51,159 nucleotides of DNA, taken from positions 1-51,159 of the forward strand of contig JAFXTB010000007.1 of assembly GCA_017525225.1 (NCBI GenBank), in the 5' to 3' direction. This document shows positions 8,324 to 14,892 of the stretch, in pieces. The stretch's first letter is position 1. Each line of letters starts with the position of its first letter. A model generated the notes under the pieces. It was not told where the DNA came from. It did no database searches and worked only from the letters and a program-made list of their open reading frames with translations. This stretch comes from Kiritimatiellia bacterium (lineage in GTDB: Bacteria > Verrucomicrobiota > Kiritimatiellia > RFP12 > UBA1067). A program made the position numbers and the translations under genes.

Positions 8324-8830
8324 ATGGACGAACCGAACAAGTTGAAAGTTTACTGTGAGACCTCGTTTTGGAGCTATCTCACAGGTCGGCGGACTACTGA
8401 CGAGAAAATCGCCAGCTGCCAAGCGTTGACCCTCAGATTGTGGGAAGACATCGCGCCTCGGTGTGAAATCTACATATCACAACATGTAAGGATTGAAGCT
8501 GCCGATGGTGATCCTGCATGTGCGATTCGGCGACAGCAGGCAATGGTAGATGCGCTTAATCTCGATGGGTATGTCGATGAGGTCCGTGAATTGGCCAAGG
8601 TATTGCTTGCGGCTCATGCCATACCAGAGACGGAACCGACCGATGCACTCCATATTGCGACAGCTACGATTTATCAGATGGATGTTTTGCTGACATGGAA
8701 TTGCAGGCACATGGCGAACCCTGTTGCCTTGCCGAAGACGATTTCCACGATAGCCCGGGCTGGTTATCAGAGTCCAATTATTATCACACCAGAAGATTTC
8801 CTTAATCGGAAGGAGGAATTTGGCCTATGA
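8324..8830 (+). CDS. PIN-domain ribonuclease toxin
   Basis: The 168-residue protein begins with a PIN-type strand (KLKVYCETSFWSYLTG). A glutamate sits where many PIN proteins have the first aspartate. The later acidic pair (TEPTDALHIATATIYQMDVLLTWNCRH) is the conserved D-A-x-H-x-A-x-A segment of PIN toxins. AGGAG at 8315-8319 favours the ATG at 8324 over the GTG at 8321. The next gene starts inside its stop codon (ATGA), giving a toxin-first order. GC content is visibly lower than in the neighbouring housekeeping genes. It probably cuts RNA; the target is unknown. Confidence 0.75.
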   Translation: MDEPNKLKVYCETSFWSYLTGRRTTDEKIASCQALTLRLWEDIAPRCEIYISQHVRIEAADGDPACAIRRQQAMVDALNLDGYVDEVRELAKVLLAAHAIPETEPTDALHIATATIYQMDVLLTWNCRHMANPVALPKTISTIARAGYQSPIIITPEDFLNRKEEFGL

Positions 8831-9018
8831 AATACGAATGGGAGAAGATGACACCGCTTGAAGAGGTGTATGCGATTCGCAAACGCATTGCCGAGAAATT
8901 CGGATACAGTCTTGATGCAATCTTCGATGCAGGAATCAAGGAACAGCGCGAGGCGGAGGCACGTGGGGAGAAACTGCAATTTGCCAAGTTGCCGATTGCA
9001 CGACCTTGTTTCGCGTGA
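8827..9018 (+). CDS. Putative cognate antitoxin of the PIN toxin
   Basis: This 63-residue charged protein (MKYEWEKMTPLEEVYAIRKR...) overlaps the toxin stop by 4 bases. Small proteins with the pattern P-hydrophobic-E-E-x(2)-I-R-x(2)-I-A-E-x-F often follow PIN genes and are taken as antitoxins. The assignment rests on that resemblance and the coupling. The central LDAIFDAGIKEQREAEAR looks helical. A region with a new promoter and the second multi-hairpin repeat follows. Confidence 0.6.
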   Translation: MKYEWEKMTPLEEVYAIRKRIAEKFGYSLDAIFDAGIKEQREAEARGEKLQFAKLPIARPCFA

Positions 9019-9049
9019 TTCACATGATTTCATGAGTCGCAATTTCCGC

Positions 9050-9078
9050 TTGTTTCCGTCGCCGCGATTTGTTATCAT
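9050..9078 (+). promoter_or_regulatory. Promoter in front of repeat element copy 2
   Basis: TTGTTT (9050-9055) and TATCAT (9073-9078) are separated by 17 bases. The geometry relative to the repeat matches that of copy 1 within one base. Confidence 0.5.
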
Positions 9079-9254
9079 ATCCCGCGTTCTTGACGAAAAA
9101 GGAACAGTTTCGATCTTTGACATTGGCGGATACGGCTTTTCGTGACGCGACTAGCGCGGCGAAGAGCGGCACCAAGTATCCGCCACCGGCCCGAAGCCAA
9201 GGGAGGGCCGCGCCCCGTCGCGGCCAATTGGTCACGCGTCCCGCGTGACCGAAA

Positions 9255-9284
9255 ATGGTAGGGCCCGCTCGCCGAGCGGGCCGC
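9255..9284 (+). repeat. REP-like palindrome of the ATGGTAGGG family, copy 3
   Basis: Identical to the unit at 8134-8163, within the second large repeat. Confidence 0.6.
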
Positions 9285-9320
9285 ACCACCCAAGGCAGTA
9301 AGGCAGAACCTCGGAACACG

Positions 9321-9350
9321 ATGGTAGGGCGGTCGCCCCGCGACCGCCGC
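9321..9350 (+). repeat. REP-like palindrome of the ATGGTAGGG family, copy 4
   Basis: ATGGTAGG followed by GGCGGTCG/CGACCGCC with a 5-base loop and a trailing GC. It occupies the position where the other large repeat has an AT-rich hairpin. Confidence 0.6.
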
Positions 9351-9391
9351 TCCAATCCGGGGAGTTGGGGAAGCCCGAAAGGCCCCCAGCA

Positions 9392-9635
9392 CGTACGCAA
9401 CAGCGTATTGTCGCTTTAGAGGTAAACTTCGCCAAAGTTCCAAAGTGTTATTGCGAGATACGAAGGTTGCGCTACGTGGGCAAGTCCCATGTGGCGTGTC
9501 TTTTCATCATGTTTTAACACGGGTGTTTGGCGACACCTCCTCTAAGGCGTGAGAATGTAAGGCACGCCACTCTTCTTTTCTGCGCCGAGGGTGTTGGGCC
9601 TTGGTAGGTAACTGGCGCGGGAGGAAGAAGAAAGA
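9392..9635 (+). other. Untranslated region before the DUF2971 gene
   Basis: There is no gene here that I can support. Two small stems are visible: GGTGT/ACACC (9522-9537) and GGCGTG/CACGCC (9546-9568). The region would be transcribed as a long leader if the promoter at 9050 drives the next gene. Confidence 0.4.
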
Positions 9636-10442
9636 GTGGAAAACACGGATGAGATTCCGCCAGTGCGGCTTTACAAGTATTATTCTCCAGATGGCATAGA
9701 GAAAGTCTTGAGTGATAATACATTGCGATGGGCTCTCCCTTGCGAAGAAAACGATCCGTTTGAGGCTCTTGCAAAATGTTGGGACAAAGAAGCGGTCCGG
9801 GAGAACGCACGAGGCCTTCGTCCAGAAGATTGGATGTTTCTCGAGGGGATTTTTAGAGAGAAGGAGGCTCAAGAAAAAGTTTCGCATATCGCAGCTTTTG
9901 TCTCTTTTTCAAAAAGCGACAAAAGCATATTGATGTGGGCGCATTATGCAGCCAATCATACAGGCGCATGTCTAGAATTTGACAAGCACCAGATTCAGAG
10001 ATTTAATTGCCTGAAAAAAGTCATGTATGCTAATCTAGGAGACGAACGAGAAGAATACCCGCTTTTGTATGGGGATCTTAAGGAGGATGACATAAGGTAT
10101 CAAAAACGTGCAGAGGAATTCCTTTGCAAAAAGGCGGCAGAATGGTCCTATGAACAAGAATATCGACTGATTTTTCCGCCTATGTCCAAATACGTCGGAT
10201 GTCGGAAAATAGGCGAGAAGTTCATTCTCACATCGGGAATCCCCCAAGGTGCAATAACAAAGTTGATTTTCGGATGCAATGTGCCTGTTTCAACAAGGAT
10301 TACATGGGCAAAGATGTTACAGAGGAATCACCCTGATTGTAAATTTGGTGTTGTTGTTCCCGACAGAAAGAAATATGAGCTGATAGTAGAAGATCTTCTC
10401 ATGGAAGCGATAGAGAATCCGTCATGTCAAAGATCACCCTGA
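9636..10442 (+). CDS. DUF2971 family protein
   Basis: The 268-residue cytoplasmic protein carries the DUF2971 landmarks in order: RLYKYYSPDG near the N-terminus, ENDPFEAL, AFVSFSKSDKSILMWAHYA followed by GACLEF, and EWSYEQEYRLIF. Its molecular function is not established to my knowledge. The GTG start at 9636 is supported by GGAGGAAGAAG just upstream. Base composition is clearly lower in GC than in flanking core genes, and it sits behind toxin-antitoxin cassettes, which suggests horizontal acquisition and a possible defence or stress role (inference only). Confidence 0.75.
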   Translation: MENTDEIPPVRLYKYYSPDGIEKVLSDNTLRWALPCEENDPFEALAKCWDKEAVRENARGLRPEDWMFLEGIFREKEAQEKVSHIAAFVSFSKSDKSILMWAHYAANHTGACLEFDKHQIQRFNCLKKVMYANLGDEREEYPLLYGDLKEDDIRYQKRAEEFLCKKAAEWSYEQEYRLIFPPMSKYVGCRKIGEKFILTSGIPQGAITKLIFGCNVPVSTRITWAKMLQRNHPDCKFGVVVPDRKKYELIVEDLLMEAIENPSCQRSP

Positions 10443-10494
10443 CTGTAATTTTATGAACCACCATTTTCAACGATAATAGAAAGGACAAGTAACA

Positions 10495-11676
10495 ATGAAC
10501 ATCAAACGAACTATCGCCAGTATAACCATATTCGCTGCAGTTGGCATAGCGAGTGTCACTTGTGCCGCCACACCGACGATAACTGGTGTGACGGCACAAC
10601 AGAGATACCCGTGGAACGGGAAGGTCGATATCTCGTACACGGTGACGGGCGACATTGCGGCGGAAGCGAAGCAGAGAGCGGTACTGACCTCATTGAGGGT
10701 GATGGCCATCGACATGGTTGCGAACACGACAAATATTGCGACGCAACTTTCCGGCGACACGGCGCTCACCGCAGGTACGCACAAGTTCGTGTGGGACATG
10801 AACGCCGAGGGGCTTACGTTCAAGTCGAGCAATGTGGTGTTCAACGTCGCGTGCGAGACAACGCCCGCGACATACTGTGTGATCGACCTCTCGGCAGGTG
10901 CGAGCGCTACAAGCTATCCAATCACGTATTTGGCCACGTCTCCGAGCGGTGGTTTCAATGTGGATGAATACAAGACGACCAAGCTTGTATTGCGGCGGCT
11001 TGAGGCTGGAACATTCATTATGGGTGATAATCAAGCAGATGAGTCTCTTCGTGTCACACTTACGAAACCGTTCTTCTGCGGACTTTTCGAGGTGACGCAG
11101 AAACAATATTCGCTCGTGACGGGGACGAATCCGTCGAATTTTTCCGGCGACAAGCTGCCCGTGGAGATGGTGAGTTACAACGCCATACGAGGCACTTCAG
11201 ACGGTGCGAAATGGCCTTCGTCCTCCGCCGTGGATTCATCATCATTCATGGGTAAGTTACGCGCTCGCACGGGACTGGACTTCGATCTGCCCACGGAGGC
11301 TCAGTGGGAGTACGCCTGCCGTGCGGGGACGACGACGAAATACAGCTACGGCGATTCGGCGAATAAGAATTACATGTGGTACCATAACAATTCCTGTTCC
11401 CAAACGCAAGAGGTAGGTACGAAATCTCCAAATCCATGGGGACTCTACGATATGCATGGCAATGTGTTTGAGTTGTGCCTAGACTGGTACGCAAGTAGCC
11501 TGTCGGGAGGGACGGACCCCAAAGGTTCTTCCTCTGGGTCGAGTCGGGTGGAGCGCGGGGGCAGCTGGTACGACTACAACTCCATATGTACCTCGTCTCA
11601 CCGGGGTGGCTATTACCCGTCGAACGGGCACGCCAGCATCGGCTTCCGCCTTGTCAGAACCCTGTCAAACCAATAA
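10495..11676 (+). CDS. Secreted SUMF1/formylglycine-generating-enzyme-fold protein
   Basis: The 393-residue product has a signal peptide (MNIKRTIASITIFAAVGIAS...), an Ig-like region at roughly 30-125, and a SUMF1 (C-type-lectin-like) domain from about 160 to the end. SUMF1 landmarks are ALTKPFFCGLFEVTQKQY-like spacing, LPTEAQWEYACRAGT, NPWGLYDMHGNVFELC and RGGSWYDYNS ending GFRLV. Genuine sulfatase-activating enzymes carry GGSF-x-C with a second cysteine; here the first is replaced (GGSW), so catalysis is unlikely. The C-terminal surface segment (codons at 11563-11640) has the layout of a diversified lectin loop. An AAAGGA ribosome-binding site precedes the ATG. Confidence 0.8.
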   Translation: MNIKRTIASITIFAAVGIASVTCAATPTITGVTAQQRYPWNGKVDISYTVTGDIAAEAKQRAVLTSLRVMAIDMVANTTNIATQLSGDTALTAGTHKFVWDMNAEGLTFKSSNVVFNVACETTPATYCVIDLSAGASATSYPITYLATSPSGGFNVDEYKTTKLVLRRLEAGTFIMGDNQADESLRVTLTKPFFCGLFEVTQKQYSLVTGTNPSNFSGDKLPVEMVSYNAIRGTSDGAKWPSSSAVDSSSFMGKLRARTGLDFDLPTEAQWEYACRAGTTTKYSYGDSANKNYMWYHNNSCSQTQEVGTKSPNPWGLYDMHGNVFELCLDWYASSLSGGTDPKGSSSGSSRVERGGSWYDYNSICTSSHRGGYYPSNGHASIGFRLVRTLSNQ

Positions 11677-11767
11677 CAAAAATCCGCCCGGTAGGGTGCC
11701 AAAACCGTGCGGCCTGCGCGGTAGCGTAACGGGACGCCCGCAATGGAGATTTCAAAGGAGAACTAGA

Positions 11768-13678
11768 ATGAACAAAGTGATGATGATTGGTAGCATGGCG
11801 ATGATCGCTATCGGTACGGCTTTATCTGCAAGTGGTGCAACGATGTGCTCTGGCGAGAGTGCGTCGGTGTTGCTTGACCTTGCAACTGGTGTTCGTACGG
11901 CAGCGACGAATGAGGTGATACGCTATTCGACGGCTTGGGTGGATGGTGCGACACCGGACGCAACGGCGGTAGTAGAGGTGAACGGAGAAACGTTGAACTC
12001 GGCAACTGGCAGCGGATATGTCGATTGGACGCCGTTGAGCAATGGTGTATATGTGTTGACACACAAGGTGATGTCGGGTAGTGAACAGATTGGTGAAACA
12101 CTGGCAGAGACGTTCATTGCGGAAGGTCTGAATCCAGAGGCCCCGATATTTTCACCTGCGAGTGGTACGATATTCGAAACGTCACTTTCGGTGTCAATCA
12201 TGTGTCCGACGGAAGGAACGGTGATTCATTATACGACAGATGGAAGCGAGCCGACTGTCAATAGTCCTGTGTATCGTCGTTTTCGTATCAGCGGTAAGAC
12301 GACGGTTAAGGCGATAGCTGAAAAGTATGGGATGTTAAGCGATGTCGTGACCGCGGAGTATGCGCTTGGCCAGTGTGACGATCCTGTGATTACGCCTAGT
12401 AACGGTACGACATTTGAGTGGGCGGGAGAGCAGGTCTCGATCAATTGGCAAGGCGCGGATGGGGTGTTGCGATTCACGACTGACGGAAGTGACCCGACGA
12501 GCGAGAGTCCAGTTTACGAAGGGCCGTTCACGATAAACGATTCTACGGTTGTCAAGGCAAAGGCGTTTGGCGATCAGTTCTTTGATTCCGCTGTCGTGAC
12601 GGCGAATATTACTCGCGTCTGGACGGATGTTGCGGTGCCGCAGATTGCGGCGACAAATTCGTTTACAGGCTCGAAAACCAAGGTTGTGATTTCGTGTGCG
12701 ACGGAGAGGGCGGCTATTCGCTACACACTGGATGGAAGCACGCCAGATTCAAATTCGAATGAGTACACCGAACCAATATATGTGACGGACAGTTGTACGG
12801 TCAAGGCGTATGCTACGAAGTATGATTACCATGATTCCGCCATTGCGACGCAGGAGATCGTCAAGGTGTGGGGCATCGGCGATACGATGGGTAAGGCCGA
12901 CCATGGCTTCACAACGGATGGAACTAGTGGTGTCGGCTGGGTACGGATTGAGGATGCTACCGCGCCGAACGGCGAGGCGATGAAGTCTGGAGCGATTACG
13001 CACGATCAATATTCTGTCCTTGAGACGAAGGTGACGGGACCGGGTACGCTAACGTTTTCGTGGCGGACCTCATGCGAGGATTCAGGCGGTGCATACGATT
13101 GGGATCATGCGGAGTTTGCCGTTGACGGCACGGCAATTCTGAAGCGCGACGGCATCAATTCGTGGACAAATGAGTCCGTCCGTATTGTTGGCGAAGGCGA
13201 GCATACTGTTACATGGACTTACACGAAGGATGATGTGGAAAGCGAAGGTGATGATGCCGCGTATGTCGCTGGCTATGGCTGGGTATCGGACTACACCGAG
13301 ACGAAGACAACTGTCGTACCTGTGCCGTATGTCTGGTTGACGGCGCATGATCCGGATGTCGTGGACGAATATGAGTCATACGAGGCGTCGGCCAAAAGCA
13401 GTGCGGCAAACGGACGGAAGGTCTGGGAATGCTATGTGGTGGGCCTTGATCCGGAAAGCACAACGAACGACTTCAAGATCACATCCTTCCCGATGAAGGC
13501 GGATGGAACGCCGGACTTGGAGAACATCGTGTTCGACCCGCCGGAGGCGAGGTGGAACGTGTCTGGTGCACGGCCTGTCGTTAAGGGTGCCGCCACGCTC
13601 GACGGCGAATGGCAGACGGTGACAGAGGCGAACAAGGCGACGTTCAGGTTCTTCAAGGTGGTTGTTGAGCTGCCGTAG
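11768..13678 (+). CDS. Secreted protein with chitobiase C-terminal-like repeats
   Basis: The 636-residue product starts at the ATG after CAAAGGAG (11753-11760). After a signal peptide and an N-terminal beta region come three repeats of the chitobiase/beta-hexosaminidase C-terminal type, each with a Y/F-T-T/L-D-G-S-x-P-x core: HYTTDGSEPT, RFTTDGSDPT and RYTLDGSTPD. A beta-sandwich region (GPGTLTFSWRTSC...) follows. The last segment, PYVWLTAHDPD through NGRKVWECYVVGLDPE, is a tail module that I recall from secreted proteins of Verrucomicrobia and Kiritimatiellota. No catalytic motif is seen; binding or surface display is likely. It follows the SUMF1-fold gene by 91 bp and may be co-transcribed. 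Confidence 0.75.
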   Translation: MNKVMMIGSMAMIAIGTALSASGATMCSGESASVLLDLATGVRTAATNEVIRYSTAWVDGATPDATAVVEVNGETLNSATGSGYVDWTPLSNGVYVLTHKVMSGSEQIGETLAETFIAEGLNPEAPIFSPASGTIFETSLSVSIMCPTEGTVIHYTTDGSEPTVNSPVYRRFRISGKTTVKAIAEKYGMLSDVVTAEYALGQCDDPVITPSNGTTFEWAGEQVSINWQGADGVLRFTTDGSDPTSESPVYEGPFTINDSTVVKAKAFGDQFFDSAVVTANITRVWTDVAVPQIAATNSFTGSKTKVVISCATERAAIRYTLDGSTPDSNSNEYTEPIYVTDSCTVKAYATKYDYHDSAIATQEIVKVWGIGDTMGKADHGFTTDGTSGVGWVRIEDATAPNGEAMKSGAITHDQYSVLETKVTGPGTLTFSWRTSCEDSGGAYDWDHAEFAVDGTAILKRDGINSWTNESVRIVGEGEHTVTWTYTKDDVESEGDDAAYVAGYGWVSDYTETKTTVVPVPYVWLTAHDPDVVDEYESYEASAKSSAANGRKVWECYVVGLDPESTTNDFKITSFPMKADGTPDLENIVFDPPEARWNVSGARPVVKGAATLDGEWQTVTEANKATFRFFKVVVELP

Positions 13679-13701
13679 GCGGCGGTCGCGGGGCAATCGC
13701 A

Positions 13702-14415
13702 TTATATCGCCTTTACCTGGCGGCAGATGCGGGTTGTCTTGTAGTCCGTGGTCTTGCCGCCGCGCGTGTAAACGGAGACGAGGTAATTGCCGCGTGCAAC
13801 AGGAGCGTCGAACACGAATTCAAGATGGCCGTTCTCCATCTTCAGCATGCGCGCCCTGGCCACGCGGACGAGTCCCTGCTTCTTCGCGCGCCGTTCCAGC
13901 CATACGCCTTCGTCGTCGCGCGACGGGTCGAACGCAAGCCCCGCTCCCACCGCGCTGAGCACATGCCCGGCGGCGACGACGCTTGCCTTGTTTGCGTCCC
14001 TGTCCAGGATGCTGAATATCGTCGGTTGGCCGTCGGACACGGTGCGGTTCACCGCCCTCAACTTGTTCCTTGCACATTCCATCAGCGGACGCCGCGCTTT
14101 CACCGCCCCACGCACGTACAGCGAGTCGGCATCAGGGTCGGCATCACGGGTGGTGAGCGCTCCGGAAAGGCGCGGATAGAAGGACGCCAGCCTGAAGTTC
14201 AGCTGCCGCCCCTTGGCAACCGACTCCATGATGAACCATTCAAGGCTTGTCAGCATCGTTCGCGCCTGAATGGCGCCGATTGCCGCGCTTGCCGCCCATT
14301 GCGCGACAATGGCGTCTTCGTCCAATATGTCGGTAGGGGTCAAGTCGGCCTGGAACTTCCCTGCGCTGGAAGTCGATCGCGTCGTGGCCTCAATCTCTTT
14401 GCGCTCTGCCTTCAT
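13702..14415 (-). CDS. HU-like DNA-binding protein with DUF4469-type C-terminal domain
   Basis: The 237-residue protein has an HU/IHF-like N-terminal half (TSLEWFIMESVAKGRQLNFR, FYPRLSGALTTRDADPDAD) and a C-terminal Ig-like segment (LEFVFDAPVARGNYLVSVYTRGGKTTDYKT) typical of DUF4469. Family members are taken to be nucleoid-associated, but the role of the Ig-like part is unknown. The ATG follows AAAGGA by 8 bases. It converges with the chitobiase-repeat gene, with only 23 bp between stop codons. A -10 box lies about 45 bases upstream, among repeated GGCGGCAA boxes that could be an operator. Confidence 0.8.
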   Translation of the reverse strand: MKAERKEIEATTRSTSSAGKFQADLTPTDILDEDAIVAQWAASAAIGAIQARTMLTSLEWFIMESVAKGRQLNFRLASFYPRLSGALTTRDADPDADSLYVRGAVKARRPLMECARNKLRAVNRTVSDGQPTIFSILDRDANKASVVAAGHVLSAVGAGLAFDPSRDDEGVWLERRAKKQGLVRVARARMLKMENGHLEFVFDAPVARGNYLVSVYTRGGKTTDYKTTRICRQVKAI

Positions 14416-14450
14416 GTTGCTGTTCCTTTCTCTTTCTGCCCTTGTGGCAG

Positions 14451-14524
14451 GTTGCCGCCATTATAACACAACTTGCCGCCTCTATCATCAATAAAGGCGG
14501 CTACAATTTCAAGAAAGGCGGCAA
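14451..14524 (-). promoter_or_regulatory. Promoter/operator region of the HU-DUF4469 gene
   Basis: Read on the minus strand, TATAAT (plus 14460-14465) lies about 45 bases before the ATG. GGCGGCAA occurs three times on that strand or its complement (near 14452, 14474 and 14515), with a further GGCGGC near 14504. They form direct and inverted pairs around the promoter, which suggests an operator. No clear -35 box at 17 bases was found. Confidence 0.4.
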
Positions 14525-14595
14525 ATATGGGCGGTGCCCTGTGCGGGCATGATCGGCGGCCTGTACGGGAGAGGCCGAGAGCCTTGCGGCCCGTA

Positions 14596-14653
14596 GGCGG
14601 CGCGCGCAAGCGCACGCCCTACCGGGCGGGCACGCGGGGACGCGTACCCTACT
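14596..14653 (-). repeat. Two tandem GGTAGGG-type palindromes, minus orientation
   Basis: On the minus strand AGTAGGGT plus a GCGT/ACGC-type stem plus CCGCC is followed at once by GGTAGGGCGTGCGC, a short loop and a matching GC-rich arm. They have the same architecture as the ATGGTAGGG units at 4431, 8134 and 9255 but different stems. The rest of 14416-14760 shows no gene I can support. Confidence 0.5.
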
Positions 14654-14672
14654 GGGCGGCTGGGGCACAATG

Positions 14673-14710
14673 GCTTTAAGGGCAATTAAGGACTTTAAGG
14701 ACGTTAGGAC
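14673..14710. repeat. 9-bp GGCNTTAAG-type repeat, intergenic copy
   Basis: Successive units read GGCTTTAAG, GGCAATTAAG, GACTTTAAG and GACGTTAGG, with a 9-10 bp period. The same unit occurs in the coding regions at 42346-42513, 48939-48996 and 49709-49750. Confidence 0.7.
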
Positions 14711-14769
14711 CTGGCTCGGTGTCAGTGCAGAGATTCCAAAGGTAGAATAAGTCGCGTCGCGGTGCCCAC

Positions 14770-14798
14770 TTGTGGCAGTCGGGTGGCTTTGGTATAAT
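14770..14798 (+). promoter_or_regulatory. Promoter of ligA
   Basis: TTGTGG (14770-14775) and TATAAT (14793-14798) are spaced by 17 bases, about 86 bases before the ligA start. Confidence 0.65.
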
Positions 14799-14850
14799 AT
14801 GTGCCATACGATTTAAGGAGCGAGCCCATTCCGGTGGCTGGCGAGGAGAA

Positions 14851-14892
14851 ATGATGGCTACAACGACAAGACAGGTGGTGGCGCATGGATGA
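14851..14892 (+). CDS. Possible 13-codon leader peptide overlapping the ligA start
   Basis: GAGGAG (14843-14848) precedes ATGATG at 14851. The short frame (MMATTTRQVVAHG) stops at TGA 14890-14892, just past the ligA ATG at 14885 in another frame. This is the geometry of translational coupling. No regulatory codon run (such as repeated rare amino acids) is obvious, so the function is speculative. Confidence 0.35.
   Translation: MMATTTRQVVAHG

Larger units (their letters stand above)
9112..9391 (+). repeat. Multi-hairpin direct repeat, copy 2
   Basis: It is nearly identical to 7991-8204 over its first 214 bases, with the same GGCGGATAC/GTATCCGCC, GGCCGCG/CGCGGCC, GGTCACGCG/CGCGTGACC and GGCCCGCTC/GAGCGGGCC stems. 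The middle differs: GGCGGTCG/CGACCGCC replaces the AT-rich 14-bp stem. The end (CCGAAAGG flanked by pairing arms) is again shared. The two copies bracket the PIN toxin-antitoxin pair in direct orientation, 1121 bp apart. Confidence 0.8.

Noticed and set aside
7991-9391. Integron attC sites around the PIN cassette
   Set aside because: The repeats are ~290 bp, longer than attC, lack recognisable RYYYAAC/GTTRRRY core pairs at the ends, and no integrase is in the window. Only the analogy is kept as a hypothesis.
10328-10450. Direct repeat ATCACCCTGAYTGTAA at 10328 and 10433 as an insertion-site duplication
   Set aside because: The copies are imperfect, lie ~106 bp apart around the 3' end of the DUF2971 gene, and nothing mobile lies between them.
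10495-11676. Active sulfatase-maturing formylglycine-generating enzyme
   Set aside because: The GGSF-x-C cysteine is replaced (GGSW) and only one cysteine remains in the region; no sulfatase gene is in the window.
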